Assembly (NCBI GenBank): GCA_027186245.1
Contig: CP114482.1
Location: 30,213,209-30,277,208, forward strand
Source: Coriaria nepalensis
Taxonomy: Eukaryota > Streptophyta > Magnoliopsida > Cucurbitales > Coriariaceae
Length of the DNA: 64,000 bases
Direction of reading: 5' to 3'
The position numbers were made by a program, and so were the translations under genes. Numbering within the stretch: position 1 is the stretch's first letter; each line of letters opens with the position of its first letter. The notes under the pieces are model-generated. The model searched no databases. It saw only the letters and a program-made list of their open reading frames with translations, and was not told the origin of the DNA. Shown in pieces: positions 12,439 through 26,149 of the stretch.

Positions 12439-15329
12439 CGAATTGCTTTCAAATAAATTAGTGAGTTGAAAAAACTCATTGACATGAATCTCAAATGAAA
12501 AATATGGCAACTTGCGCTAAAATGATCATTAGCAAGTTATATACGAAAGTCGGGTTCGAAGTCTAAAAATAGAATTCATTTTAATTGCTTTCAAATGAGT
12601 TAGTGACTTTTAAAGGGACATTGAGATGATGACGCTAAGATTAAACAAATTCATACTTGCCTTCAAAAAATCATAACTAAGCTATGCGCGAACGTCATGT
12701 TTGAAATGCGAAAATAGTATTCGCTCCAATGGGTTCCAAATAATTTAGTTTCTTGAAAAAACTTATTGCCATGAATATAACATAAAGCAAATGCATACTT
12801 GTCTTAAAAAGATCATTAACAAGTGATTCACAAAAGTAGTGTTTGAAGTGCAAAAATAGAATTCGTTCGAATTGCTTTCAAATGAATTAGTGAATTGAAA
12901 AGACTCATTGACATGAATCTCAAATGAAACAAATGACTACTTGCCCTAAAATGATCATTAGCAAGTTATGTACGAAAGTCGGGTTCGAAGTGCGAAAATA
13001 GAATTCATTTTAATTGCTTTCAAATGAATTAGTGGCTTCCAAAGAGACATTGAGATGATGGCTCTAAGATTAAACAAATTCATACTTGCCTTCAAAAAAT
13101 CATAACCAAGCTATGCGCGAAAGTGATGTTTGAAATGCGAAAATAGTATTCACTCCAATGGGTTCCAAATAATTTAGTTTCCTGAAAAAACTCATTGCCA
13201 TGAATATAACATAAAACAAATGCATACTTTTCTTAAAAAGATCATTAGCAAGTGATTCACAAAAGTAGTGTTTGAAGTGCAAAAATAGAATTCGTTCGAA
13301 TTGCTTTCAAATGAATTAGTGACTTCAAAAAACTTATTGACATGAATCTCAAATGAAAAATATGACTACTTGGGCTAAAACGATCATTAGCAAGTTATGT
13401 ACGAAAGTCGGGTTCGAAGTCCGAAAATAGAATTAATTTTAATTGCTTTCAAATGAATTAGTGACTTTTAAAGGGACATTGAGATGATGACTCTAAGATT
13501 AAACAAATTCATACTTGCCTTCAAAAAATCATAAATAAGCTATGCGCGAACGTCATGTTTGAAATGCGAAAATAGTATTCGCTCCAATGGGTTCCAAATA
13601 ATTTAGTTTCTTGAAAAAACTCATAGCAATGAATATAACATAAAACAAATGCATACTTGTCTTAAAAAGATCATTAACAAGTGATTCACAAAAGTAGTGT
13701 TTGAAGTGCAAAAATAGAATTCGTTCGAATTGCTTTCAAATGAATTAGTGACTTCAAAAAACTTATTGACATGAATCTCAAATGAAAAATATGACTACTT
13801 GGGCTAAAACGATCATTAGCAAGTTATGTACGAAAGTCGGGTTCGAAGTCCGAAAATAGAATTAATTTTAATTGCTTTCAAATGAATTAGTGACTTTTAA
13901 AGGGACATTGAGATGATGACTCTAAGATTAAACAAATTCATACTTGCCTTCAAAAAATCATAACTAAGCTATGCGCGAACGTCATGTTTGAAATGCGAAA
14001 ATAGTATTCGCTCCAATGGGTTCCAAATAACTTAGTTTCTTGAAAAAACTCATTGCCATGAATATAACATAAAACAAATGCATACTTGTCTTAAAAAGAT
14101 CATTAACAAGTGATTCACAAAAGTAGTGTTTGAAGTGCAAAAATAGAATTCGTTCGAATTGCTTTCAAATGAATTAGTGACTTGAAAAGACTCATTGACA
14201 TGAATCTCAAATGAAACAAATGACTACTTACCCTAAAATGATCATTAGCAAGTTATGTACGAAAGTCGGGTTCGAAGTGCGAAAATAGAATTCATTTTAA
14301 TTGCTTTCAAATGAATTAGTGGCTTTCAAAGAGACATTGAGATGATGACTCTAAGATTAAACAAAGCCTTCAAAAAATCATAACCAAGCTATGCGCGAAA
14401 GTGAGGTTTGAAATGCGAAAATAGTATTCGCTCGAATGGGTTCCAAAGAATTTAGTTTCTTGAAAAAACTCATTGCCATGAATATAACATAAAACTAATG
14501 CATACTTGTCTTAAAAAGATCATTAACAAGTGATTCACAAAAGTAGTGTTTGAAGTGCAAAAATAGAATTCGTTCGAATTGCTTTCAAATGAATTAGTGA
14601 CTTGAAAAGACTCATTGACATGAATCTCAAATGAAAAATATTACTACTTGCGCTAAAACGATCATTAGCAAGTTATGTATTAAAGTCGGGTTCGAAGTGC
14701 GAAAATAGAATTAATTTTAATTGCTTTCAAATGAATTAGTGACTTTTAAAAGGACATTGAGATGATGACTCTAGGATTATTCAAATTCATACTTGCCTTC
14801 ACAAAATCATAACCAAGCTATGCGTGAACGTCATGTTTGAAATGCGAAAATAGTATTCGCTCCAATGGGTTCCAAATAATTTAGTTTCTTGAAAAAACTA
14901 ATTGCCATGAATATAACATAAAACAAACGCATACTTGTCTTAAAAAGATCATTAGCAAGTGATTCACAAAAGTAGTGTTTGAAGTGCAAAAATAGAATTC
15001 GTTCGAATTGCTTTCAAATGAATTAGTGACTTCAAAAAACTCATTGACATGAATCTCAAATGAAAAATATGACTACTTGGGCTAAAACGATCATTAGCAA
15101 GTTATGTACGAAAGTCGGGTTCGAAGTCCGAAAATAGAATTAATTTTAATTGCTTTCAAATGAATTAGTGACTTTTAAAGGGACATTGAGATGATGACTA
15201 TAAGATTAAACAAATTCATACTTGCCTTCAAAAAATCATAACTAAGCTATGCGCGAACGTCATGTTTGAAATGCGAAAATAGTATTCGCTCCAATGGGTT
15301 CCAAATAACTTAGTTTCTTGAAAAAACTC
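12439..15329. repeat. Single 429-bp monomers with one near-identical pair
   Basis: The first two monomers are a decayed fourth copy of the pentamer. The monomers 13297-13725 and 13726-14154 are almost identical and share 'acttattgacatgaatctc' and 'ttgggctaaaacgatc', so one arose by duplicating the other. A related one starts near 15010. Subunit B near 14341-14380 has lost nine bases ('ttcatactt') between 'attaaacaaa' and 'gccttcaaaaaatc'. No other sequence is present. Confidence 0.9.
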
Positions 15330-15432
15330 ATTGCCATGAATAAAATATAAAAGAAATACATACTTCTGTTAAAAAGATCATTAGCACGTGATGCCCGAAT
15401 GTGGTGTTTGAAGTGGAAAAATAGAATTCGTT

Positions 15433-15719
15433 CGAATTGCTTTCAAATGAATTAGTGACTTTCGAAGAGACATTGAGATGATGACACTAAGATTAAACAA
15501 ATTCATACTTGCCTTCAATCTATCATAACCAAGCTATGCGTGAAAGTCATGTTTGAAATAAGAAAATAGTATTCGCTCCAATAGCTTCCAAATAATATAT
15601 TTTCTTAAAAAAACTCATTGCCATGAATATAACATAAAACAAATGCATACTTGTCTTAAAAAGATCATTAACAAGTCATTCACAAAAGTAGTGTTTGAAG
15701 TGGAAAAATAGAATTCGTT
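15433..15719. repeat. Two-subunit unit (B-C, A missing), 287 bp
   Basis: Subunit C ends 'agaattcgttcg' and is followed directly by B ('ttcgaagagacattgagatg') with no A between. This is the first of these units in the window and marks the edge of the mosaic block. The C before it is unusual, with 'aataaaatataaaag'. Confidence 0.92.
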
Positions 15720-17629
15720 CGAATTGCTTTCAAATGAATTAGTGAGTTGAAAAGACTCATTGACATGAATCTCAAATGAAACAAATGCCTACTTGCCCTA
15801 AAATGATCATTAGCAAGTTATGTACGAAAGTCGGTTTTGAAGTGCGAGAATAAAATTCATTTTAATTGAATTGAAATGAATTAGTGACTTTCAAAGAGTC
15901 ATTGAGATGATGACACTAAGATTAAACAAATTCATAATTGCCTTCAAAAAATCATATGCAAGCAATGCGCGAAAGTCATGTTTGAAATGCGAAAATAGTA
16001 GTCGCTCCAATGGGTTCCAAATAATTTATTTTCTTGAAAAAACTCATTGACATGAATATAAGATAAAACAAATGCATACTTGTCTTAAAAAGATCATTAG
16101 CACGTGATGCGCGAATGTGGTGTTTGAAGTGGAAAAATTGAATTCGTTCGAATTGCTTTCAAATGAATTAGTTAGTTGAAAAGACTCATTGACATGAATC
16201 TCTTATGAAGCAAATGACTACTTGCGCTAAAATAATCATTAGCAAGTTATGTACGAAAGTCGGGTTCGAAGTGCGAAAATATAATTTATTTTAATTTCTT
16301 TCAAATGAATTAGTGACTTTCAAAGAGTCATTGAGATGATGACTCTAAGATTAAACAAATTCATAATTGCCTTCAAAAAATCATATGCAACCAATGCGCG
16401 AAAGTCATGTTTGAAATGCGAAAATAGTAGTCGCTCCAATGGGTTCCAAATAATTTATTTTCTTGAAAAAACTCATTGACATGAATATAAGATAAAACAA
16501 ATGCATACTTGTCTTAAAATGATCATTAGCACGTGATGCGCGAATGTGGTGTTTGAATTGGAAAAATTGAATTCGTTCAAATTGCTTTCAAATGAATTAG
16601 TGACTTGAAAAGACTCATTGACATGAATCTCAAATGAAACAAATGAGTACTTGCGGTAAAATGATCATTAGCAAGTTATGTACGAAAGTCGGGTTCGAAG
16701 TGCGAAAATAGAATTCATTTTAATTGCTTTCAAATGAATTAGTGACTTTCAAAGAGTCAATGAGATGATGACTCTAAGATTAAACAAATTCATACCTGCC
16801 TTCAAAAAATCATAACAATGCTATGCGCGAAAGTCATTTTTGAAATGCGAAAATAGTATTCGCTCAAATGGCTTCCAAATAATTTATTTTCTTTTAAAAA
16901 CTCATTGCCATGAATATCACATAAAACAAATGCATACTTGTCTTAAAAAGATCATTAACAAGTAGTTCACAAAAGTAGTGTTTGAAGTGGAAAAATAGAA
17001 TTCGTTCGAATTGCTTTCAAATGAATTAGTGAGTTGAAAAGACTCATTGACATGAATCTCAAATGAAACAAATGACTACTTGCCCTAAAATGATCATTAG
17101 CAAGTTATGTGCGAAAGCCGGGTTCGAAATGCGAAAATAGAATTCATTTTAATTGCTTTCAAATGAATTAGTGACTTTCAAAGAGACAAATTCATACTTG
17201 CCTTCAAAAAGTCATAACCAAGCTATGCGCGAAAGTCATGTTTGAAATGCGAAAACAGTATTCGGTCCAATGGGTTCCAAAAAATTTATTTTCTTGAAAA
17301 AACTCATTGCCATGAATATAACATAAAACAAATGCATACTTGTCTTAAAAAGATCATTAACAAGTAATTCACAAAAGTAGTGTTTGAAGTGGAAAAATAG
17401 AATTCGTTCGAATTGCTTTCAAATGAATTAGTGACTTGAAAAGACTCATTGACATGAATCTCAAATGAAACAGATGACTACCTGCGCTAAAATAATCATT
17501 CGCAAGTTATGTACGACAGTGGCGTTCGAAGTGTGAAAAAAGAATTCATTTTCATTGCTTTCAAATGAATTTGTGATTTTTTAAGAGACATTGAGATGAT
17601 GACTCTAAGATTAAACAAATTTATACTTG

Positions 17630-18265
17630 CCTTAAAATAATCATATGCAAGCTATGCGCGAAAGTGATGTTTGAAATGCGAAAATAGTATTCGCTCCAAT
17701 GGCTTCCAAATAATTTATTTTCTTGAAAAAACTCATTGCCATGAATATAACATAAAACAAATGCATACTTGTCTTAAGAAGATCATTAACAAGTCATTCA
17801 CAAAAGTAGTGTTTGAAGTGGAAAAATAGAATTCGTTCGAATTGCTTTCAAATGAATTAGTGAGTTGAAAAGACTCATTGACATCAATCTCAAATGAAAC
17901 AAATGACTACCTGCCCTAAAATGATCATTAGCAAGTTATGTACGAAAGTCGGCTTCGAAGTGCGAAAAAAGAATTCATTTTAATTGAATTGAAATGAATT
18001 AGTGACTTTCAAAGAGTCATTGAGATGATGACTCTAAGATTAAACAAATTCATAATTGAATTCAAAAAAACATATGCAAGCAATGCGCGAAAGTCATGTT
18101 TGAAATGCGAAAAGAGTATTCGCTCCAATGGGTTCCAAATAATTTATTTTCTTGAAAAAACTCATTGCCATGAATATAAGATAAAACAAATGCATACTTG
18201 TCTTAAAAAGATCATTAGCACGTGATGCGCGAATGTGGTGTTTGAAGTGGAAAAATTGAATTCGT
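17630..18265. repeat. Duplicated segment, left copy (offset 2,574 bp)
   Basis: This segment matches about 20204-20839. Shared rare marks are 'ttaaaataatcatatgc', 'gtcttaagaagatc', 'aagtcggcttcgaag', 'ttgaattgaaatgaattag', 'cataattgaattcaaaaa' and 'gaaaagagtattcg'. The offset of 2,574 equals six units. Confidence 0.85.
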
Positions 18266-20203
18266 TCAAATTGCTTTCAAATGAATTAGTGACTTGAAAA
18301 GACTCATTGACATGAATCTCAAATGAAACAAATGAGTACTTGCGCTAAAATGATCATTAGCAAGTTATGTACGAAAGTCGGGTTCGAAGTGCGAAAATAG
18401 AATGCATGTTAATTGCTTTCAAATGAATTAGTGACTTTCAAAGAGTCATTGAGATGATGACTCTAAGATTAAACAAATTCATAATTGCCTTCAAAAAATC
18501 ATATGCAAGCAATGCGCGAAAGTCATGTTTGAAATGCGAAAATAGTAGTCGCTCCAATGGGTTCCAAATAATTTATTTTCTTGAAAAAACTCATTGACAT
18601 GAATATAAGATAAAACAAATGCATACTTGTCTTAAAAAGATCATTAGCACGTGATGCGCGAATGTGGTGTTTGAAGTGGAAAAATTGAATTCGTTCGAAT
18701 TGCTTTCAAATGAATTAGTGACTTGAAAAGAATCATTGACATGAATCTCAAATGAAACAAATGACTACTTGCCCTAAGATGATCATTAGCAAGTTATATA
18801 CGAAAGTCGGTTTTGAAGTGCGAGAATAGAATTCATTTTAATTGAATTGAAATGAACTAGTGACTTTCAAAGAGTCATTGAGATGATGACTCTAAGATTA
18901 AACAAATTCATAAGTGCGTTCAAAAAATCATAACCAAGTAATGCGCGAAAGTCATGTTTGAAATGCGAAAATAGTATTCGCTCCAATGGGTTCCAAATAA
19001 TTTATTTTCTTGAAAAAACTCATTGACATGAATATAAGATAAAACAAATGCATACTTGTCTTAAAAAGATCATTAGCACGTGATGCGCGAATGTGGTGTT
19101 TGAAGTGGAAAAATAGAATTCGTTCGAATTGCTTTCAAATGAATTAGTGAGTTGAAAAGACTCATTGACATGAATCTCAAATGAAACAAACGACTACTTG
19201 CCCTAAAATGATCATTAGCAAGTTATGTACGAAAGCCGGGTTCGAAATGCGAAAATAGAATTCATTTTAATTGCTTTCAAATGAAGTAGTGACTTTCAAA
19301 GAGACATTGAGATGATGACACTAAGATTAAACAAATTCATACTTGCCTTCAAAAATTCATAACCAAGCTATGCGCGAAAGTCATGTTTGAAATGCGAAAA
19401 CAGTATTCGGTCCAATGAGTTCCAAATAATTTATTTTCTTGAAAAAACTCATTGCCACGAATATCACATAAAACAAATGCATACTTGTCTTAAAAAGATC
19501 GTTAACAAGTAGTTCACAAAAGTAGTGTTTGAAGTGGAAAAATAGAATTCGTTCGAATTGCTTTCAAATGAATTAGGGACTTGAAAAGACTCATTGACAT
19601 GAATCTCAAATGAAACAGATGACTACCTGCGCTAAAATAATCATTCGCAAGTTATGTATGGAAGTCGCGTTTGAAGTGCGAAAAAAGAATTCATTTTCAT
19701 TGCTTTCAAATGAATTTGTGATTTTCAAAGAGACATTGAGATGATGACTCTAAGATTAAACAAATTCATACTTGCCTTAAAATAATGAGATGCAAGCTAT
19801 GCGTGAAAGTGGTGTTTGAAATGCGAAAATAGTATTCGCTCCAACGGCTTCTAAATAATTTATTTTCTTTAAAAAACTCATTGACATGAATATAAGATAA
19901 AACAAATGCATACTTGTCTTAAAAAGATCATTAGCACGTGATGCGCGAATGTGGTGTTTGAAGTGGAAAAATAGATGTCGTTCGAGTTGCTTTCAACTGA
20001 ATTAGTGAGTTGAAAAGACTCATTGACATGAATCTCAAATGAAACAAATGACTACATGCCCTAAAATAATCATTAGCAAGTTATGTACGAAAGTCGGTTT
20101 TGAAGTGCGAAAATAGAATTCATTTTAATTGCTTTCAAATGAATCAGCGATTTTCAAAGAGACATTGAGATAATGACTCTAAGATTAAACAAATTCATAC
20201 TTG

Positions 20204-20839
20204 CCTTAAAATAATCATATGCAAGCTATGCGCGAAAGTGATGTTTGAAATGCGAAAATAGTATTCGCTCCAATGGCTTCCAAATAATTTATTTTCTTGA
20301 AAAAACTCATTGCCATGAATATAACATAAAACAAATGCATACTTGTCTTAAGAAGATCATTAACAAGTCATTCACAAAAGTAGTGTTTGAAGTGGAAAAA
20401 TAGAATTCGTTCGAATTGCTTTCAAATGAATTAGTGAGTTGAAAAGACTCATTGACATGAATCTCAAATGAAACAAATGACTACCTGCCCTAAAATGATC
20501 ATTAGCAAGTTATGTACGAAAGTCGGCTTCGAAGTGCGAAAAAAGAATTCATTTTAATTGAATTGAAATGAATTAGTGACTTTCAAAGAGTGATTGAGAT
20601 GATGACTCTAAGATTAAACAAATTCATAATTGAATTCAAAAAATCATATGCAAGCAATGCGCGAAAGTCATGTTTGAAATGCGAAAAGAGTATTCGCTCC
20701 AATGGGTTCCAAATAATTTATTTTCTTGAAAAAACTCATTGCCATGAATATAAGATAAAACAAATGCATACTTGTCTTAAAAAGATCATTAGCACGTGAT
20801 GCGCGAATGTGGTGTTTGAAGTGGAAAAATTGAATTCGT
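20204..20839. repeat. Duplicated segment, right copy (offset 2,574 bp)
   Basis: Partner of 17630-18265. Small differences include 'gagtgattgag' here against 'gagtcattgag' on the left, and 'tgacatgaatctc' against 'tgacatcaatctc'. Confidence 0.85.
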
Positions 20840-22125
20840 TCGAATTGCTTTCAAATGAATTAGTGAGTTGAAAAGACTCATTGACATGAATCTCAAATGA
20901 AACAAATGAATACTTGCGCTAAAATGATCATTAGAAAGTTATGTACGAAAGTCGGGTTAGAAGTTCGAAAATAGAATTCATGTTAATTGCTTTCAAATGA
21001 GTTAGTGACTTTCAAAGAGTCATTGAGATGATGACTCTAAGATTAAACAAATTCATACTTGCCTTCAAAAAATCAAAACCAAGCAATGCGCGAAAGTCAT
21101 GTTTGAAATGCGAAAATAGTATTCGCTCCTATGGGTTCCAAATAATTTATTTTCTTGAAAAAACTCTTTGCCATGAATATATGATAAAACAATGCATACT
21201 TGTCTTAAAAAGATCATTAACAAGTAATTCACAAAAGTAGTGTTTGAAGTGGAAAAATAGAATTCGTTCGAATTGCTTTCAAATGAATTAGTGACTTGAA
21301 AAGACTCATTGACATGAATCCCAAATGAAACAGATGACTACCTGCGCTAAAATAATCATTCGCAAGTTATGCACGAAGTCGGGTTCGAAGTGCGAAAAAA
21401 GAATTCATTTTCATTGCTTTCAAATGAATTTGTGATTTTTTAGGAGACATTGAGATGATGACTCTAAGATTAAACAAATTCATACTTGCCTTCAGAAAGT
21501 CGAAACCAAGCTATGCGCGAAAGTCATGTTTGAAATGCGAAAAAAGTATTCGGTCCAATGGGTTCAAAATAATTTATTTTCTTGAAAAAACTCATTGCCA
21601 TGAATATAACATAAAACAAATGCATACTTGTCTTAAAAAGATCATTAACAAGTGATTCACAAAAGTAGTGTTTGAAGTGCAAAAAAAGAATTCGTTCGAA
21701 TTGCTTTCAAATGAATTAGTGAGTTGAAAAGACTCATTGACATGAATCTCAAATGAAACAAATGACTACTTGCCCTAAAATGATCATTAGCAAGTTATGT
21801 ACGAAAGTCGGGTTCGAAGTGCGAAAAAAGAATTCGTTTTAATTGAATTCAAATGAATTAGTGACTTTCAAAGAGACATTGAGATGATGACTCTAAGATT
21901 AAGCAAATTCATACTTGCCTTCAAAATATCATAACCATGCTATGCGCGGAAGTCATGTTTGAAACGCAAAAATAGTATTCGCTCCAATGGCTTCCAAATA
22001 ATTTATTTTCTTGAAAAAACTCTTTGCCATGAATATATGATAAAAGAAATTCATACTTGTGTTAAAAAGATCATTAACACGTGATGCGCGAATGTGGTGT
22101 TTGAAGTAGAAAAATAGAATTCGTT

Positions 22126-22412
22126 CGAATTGCTTTCAAATGAATTAGTGACTTTCAAAGAGACATTGAGATGATGACACTAAGATTAAACAAATTCATA
22201 CTTGCCTTCAAACTATCATAACCAAGCTATGCGCAAAAGTCATGTTTGAAATGTGAAAATAGTATTCGGTCCAATGGGTTCAAAATAATTTATTTTCTTG
22301 AAAAAACTCATTGACATGAATATATGATAAAACAAATGCATACTTGTCTTAAATTGATCATTAGCACGTGATGCGCGAATGTGGTATTTGAAGTGGAAAA
22401 ATAGAACTCGTT
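22126..22412. repeat. Two-subunit unit (B-C2, A missing), 287 bp
   Basis: C running to 'agaattcgttcgaattg' passes straight into B with 'aaagagacattgagatg'. The C that follows is the C2 form with 'agcacgtgatgcgcg'. Confidence 0.92.
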
Positions 22413-22989
22413 CGAATTGTTTTCAACTGAATTAGTGAGTTGAAAAGACTCGTTGACATGAATCTCAAATGAAACAAATGACTACTTTCCCTAAAATGAT
22501 CATTAGCAAGTGATGTACGAAAGTCGGGTTCGAAGTGCGAAAATAGAATTCATTTTAATTGCTTTCAAATGAATTAGTGAATTTCAAAGAGTCATTGAGA
22601 TGACGACTCTAAGATTACACAAATTCGTACTTTCCTTCAAAAAATCATAACCAAGCAATGCGCGAAAGTCATGTTTGGAATGCGAAAATAGTATTCGCTC
22701 CAATGGGTTCCAAATAATTTATTTTCTTCAAAAAACTCATTGCCATTAGTATAACATAAAACAAATGCATACTTTTCTTAAAAAGATCATTAGCACGTGA
22801 TGCGCGAATGTGGTGTTTGAAGTAGAAAAATAGAATTCGTTCGAATTGCTTTCAAATGAATTAGTGAGTTGAAAAGACTCATTGACATGAATCTCAAATG
22901 AAACAAAATGACCACTTGCCCTAAAATGATCATTAGCAAGTTATGTACGAAAGTCGGGTTCGAAGTGCGAAAATAGAATTCATTTTAAT

Positions 22990-24150
22990 TGCTTTCAAAT
23001 GAATCAGCGATTTTCAAAGAGACATTGAGATAATGACTCTAAGATTAAACAAATTCATACTTGCCTTAAAATAATCATATTCAAGCTATGCGCGAAAGTG
23101 GTGTTTGAAATAGGAAAATAGTACTCGCTGCAATGGCTTCCAAATAATTTATTTTCTTGAAAAAACTCATTGACATGAATATAAGATAAAACAAATTCGT
23201 ACTTGTCTTAACTTGATGATTAACACGTGATGCGCGAATGTGGTGTTTGAAGTGGAAAAATAGAATTCATTCGAATTTCTTTCAACTGAATTAGTGAGTT
23301 GAAAAGACTCATTGACATGAATCTCAAATGAAAGAAATGACTACTTGCCCTTAAATGATCATTAGCAAGTTATGTACAAAAGTCGGGTTCGAAGTGCGAA
23401 AATAGAATCATTTTAATTGCTTTCAAATGAATTAGTGACTTTCAAAGAGACATTGAGATAATGACTCCAAGTTTAAACAAATTCATACTTGCCTTAAAAA
23501 AATCATAACCAAGCTATGCGCGAAAGTCATGTTTGAAACGCGAAAATACTATTCACTCTAATGGCTTCCATATAATTTATTTTCTTGAAAAAACTCATTG
23601 CCATGAATATGAGATAAAAGAAATGCATACTTGTGTTAAAAAGATCATTAGCACGTGATGCGCGAATGTGGTGTTTGAAGTGGAAAAATAGAATTCGTTC
23701 GAATTGCTTTCAAATGAATTAGTGATTTTCAAAGAGACACTGAGATGATGACACTAAGATTAAACATATTCATCCTTGCCTTCAAAAAACCTTAAGCAAG
23801 CAATGCGCGAAAGTCATCTTTGAAATGCGAAAATAGTATTCGCTCCAATGGGTTCCAAATACTTCATTTTCTTCAAAAAACTCATTGCTATGAATATAAC
23901 ATAAAACAAATGCATACTTGTCTTAAAAAGATCATTAACAAGTGATTCACAAAAGTAGTGTTTGAAGTGCAAAAATAGAATTCGTTCGAATGACTTTCAA
24001 ATGAATTAGGGAGTTGAAAAGACTCATTGACATGCATCTCAAATGAAACAAATAACTACTTTCCCTTAGATGATCATTAGCAAGTTATGTACGAAAGTCG
24101 GGTTCGAAGTGCAAAAAAAGAATTCATTTTAATTTCTTTCAAATGAATTA
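22990..24150. repeat. Duplicated segment, left copy (offset 5,579 bp)
   Basis: This segment of eight subunits matches about 28569-29729. Shared rare marks are 'gaatcagcgatttt', 'tcatattcaagctatg', 'aatagaatcattttaattg' (two bases short), 'gactccaagtttaaac', 'actctaatggcttccatat', 'aatacttcat' and 'gaatgactttcaaatg'. The copies also share one two-subunit junction, so that junction is older than the duplication. Confidence 0.87.
23700..23986. repeat. Two-subunit unit (B-C1, A missing), 287 bp
   Basis: A C2 end ('gcgcgaatgtggtg') is joined to B with 'gattttcaaagagacactg'. The unit lies within the duplicated segment shared with 28.6-29.7 kb and corresponds to the unit at 29279. Confidence 0.92.
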
Positions 24151-26149
24151 GTGACTTTCAAAGAGACATTGAGATGATGACTCTAAGATTAAACAAATTC
24201 ATACCTGCCTTCAAAAAATCATAACCAAGCTATGCGTGAAAGTCATGTTTGAAATGCGAAAACAGTATTCGGTCCAATGGGTTCCAAATAATTTATTTTC
24301 TTGAAAAAACTCATTGCCCTGAATATCACATAAAACAAATGCATACTTGTCTTAAAAAGATCATTAACAAGTGATTCACAAAAGTAGTGTTTGAAGTGGA
24401 AAAATAGAATTCGTTCGAATTGCTTTCAAATATATTAGTGAGTTGAAAACACTCATTGACATGAATCTCAAATGAAACAAATGACCACTTGCCCTAAAAT
24501 GATCATTAGCAAGTTATGTACGAAAGTCGGGTTCGAAGTGCGAAAATAGAATTCATTTTAATTGAATTCAAATGAATTAGTGACTTTCAAAGAGACATTG
24601 AGATGATGACTCTCAGATTAAACAAATTCGTACCTGCCTTCAAAAAATCATAACCAAGCTATGCGTGAAAGTCATGTTTGAAATGCAAAAATAGTATTCG
24701 CTTCAATTGGTTCCAAATAATATATTTTCTTCAAAAAACTCATTGCCATGAATATAACATAAAACAAATGCATACTTGTCTTAAAAAGATCATTAACATG
24801 TCATTCACAAAAGTAGTGTTTGAAGTGGAAAAATAGAATTCGTTCAAATTGCTTTCAAATGAATTAGTGAGTTGAAAAGACTCATCGACATGAATCTCAA
24901 ATGAAACAAATGATTACTTGCCCTAAAATGATCATTAGCAAGTTATGTACGAAAGTCAGGTTCGAAGTGCGAAAATAGAATTCTTTTTAATTGCTTTCAA
25001 ATGAATTAGTGACTTGCAAAGAGTCGTTGAGATAATGACTCTAAGATTAAACGAATTCATACTTGCCTTAAAAAAATTCATATCCAAGCTATGCGCGAAA
25101 GTCATGTTTGAAATGCGAAAATAGTATTCGCTCCAAGGGGTTCCAAATAATTTATTTTCTTGAAAACACTCATTGCCATGAATATAACATAAAACAAATG
25201 CATACTTGTCTTAAAAAGATCATTAACAAGTGATTCACAAAAGTAGTGTTTGAAGTGGAAAATTAGAATTCGTTCGAATTGCTTTCAAATGAATTAGTGA
25301 GTTGAAAACACTCATTGACATGAATCTCAAATGAAATAAATGACTACTTGCGCTAAAATGATCATTATCAAGTTATGTACGAAAGTCGGGTTCGAAGTGG
25401 GAAAATAGAATTCATTTTAATTGCTTTCAAATGAATTAGTGACTTTCAAAGAGTCATTGAGATGATGACTCTAAGATTACACAAATTCATACTTGCCTTC
25501 AAAAAATCATAACCAAGCAATGCGCGAAAGTCATGTTTGAAATGCGAAAATAGTATTCGCTCCAATGGGTTCCAAATAATTTATTTTGTTCAAAAAACTC
25601 ATTGCCCTGAATATAAGATAAAACAAATGCATACTTGTCTTAAAAAGATCATTAGCACGTGATGCGTGAATGTGGTGTTTGAAGTGGAAAAATTGAATTC
25701 GTTCGAATTGCTTTCAAGTGAATTAGTGACTTGAAAAGACTCATTGACATGAATCTCAAATGAAACAAATGACTACTTGTGCTAAAATGATCATTAGCAA
25801 GTTATGTACGAAAGTCGGGTTCGAAGTGCGAAAATAGAATTCATTTTAATTGCTTTCAAATGAATTAGTAACTTTCAAAGAGACATTGAGATGATGACTC
25901 TAAGATTAGACAAATTCATACTTGCCTTCAAAAAATCATAACTAAGCTATGCGCCAAAGTCTTGTTTGAAATGCGAAAATAGTATTCGCTTCAATGCGTT
26001 CCAAATAATTTATTTTCTTGAAAAAACTCATTGACATGAATATAAGATAAAACAAATGCATACTTGTCTTAAAAAGATTATTAGCACGTGATGCGCGAAT
26101 GTGGTGTTTGAAGTGGAAAAATTGAATTCGTTCGAATTGCTTTCAAATG

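Noticed and set aside
18025..18225. Open frame of 66 codons on the plus strand over B and C, repeated at 20.6, 21.0, 21.5, 33.5, 42.6-45.8 and 56.4 kb
   Set aside because: It covers the same bases as the minus-strand frames in other units. Which strand is open depends on the subfamily. That is what chance gives in a 429-bp unit, whose length is divisible by three.
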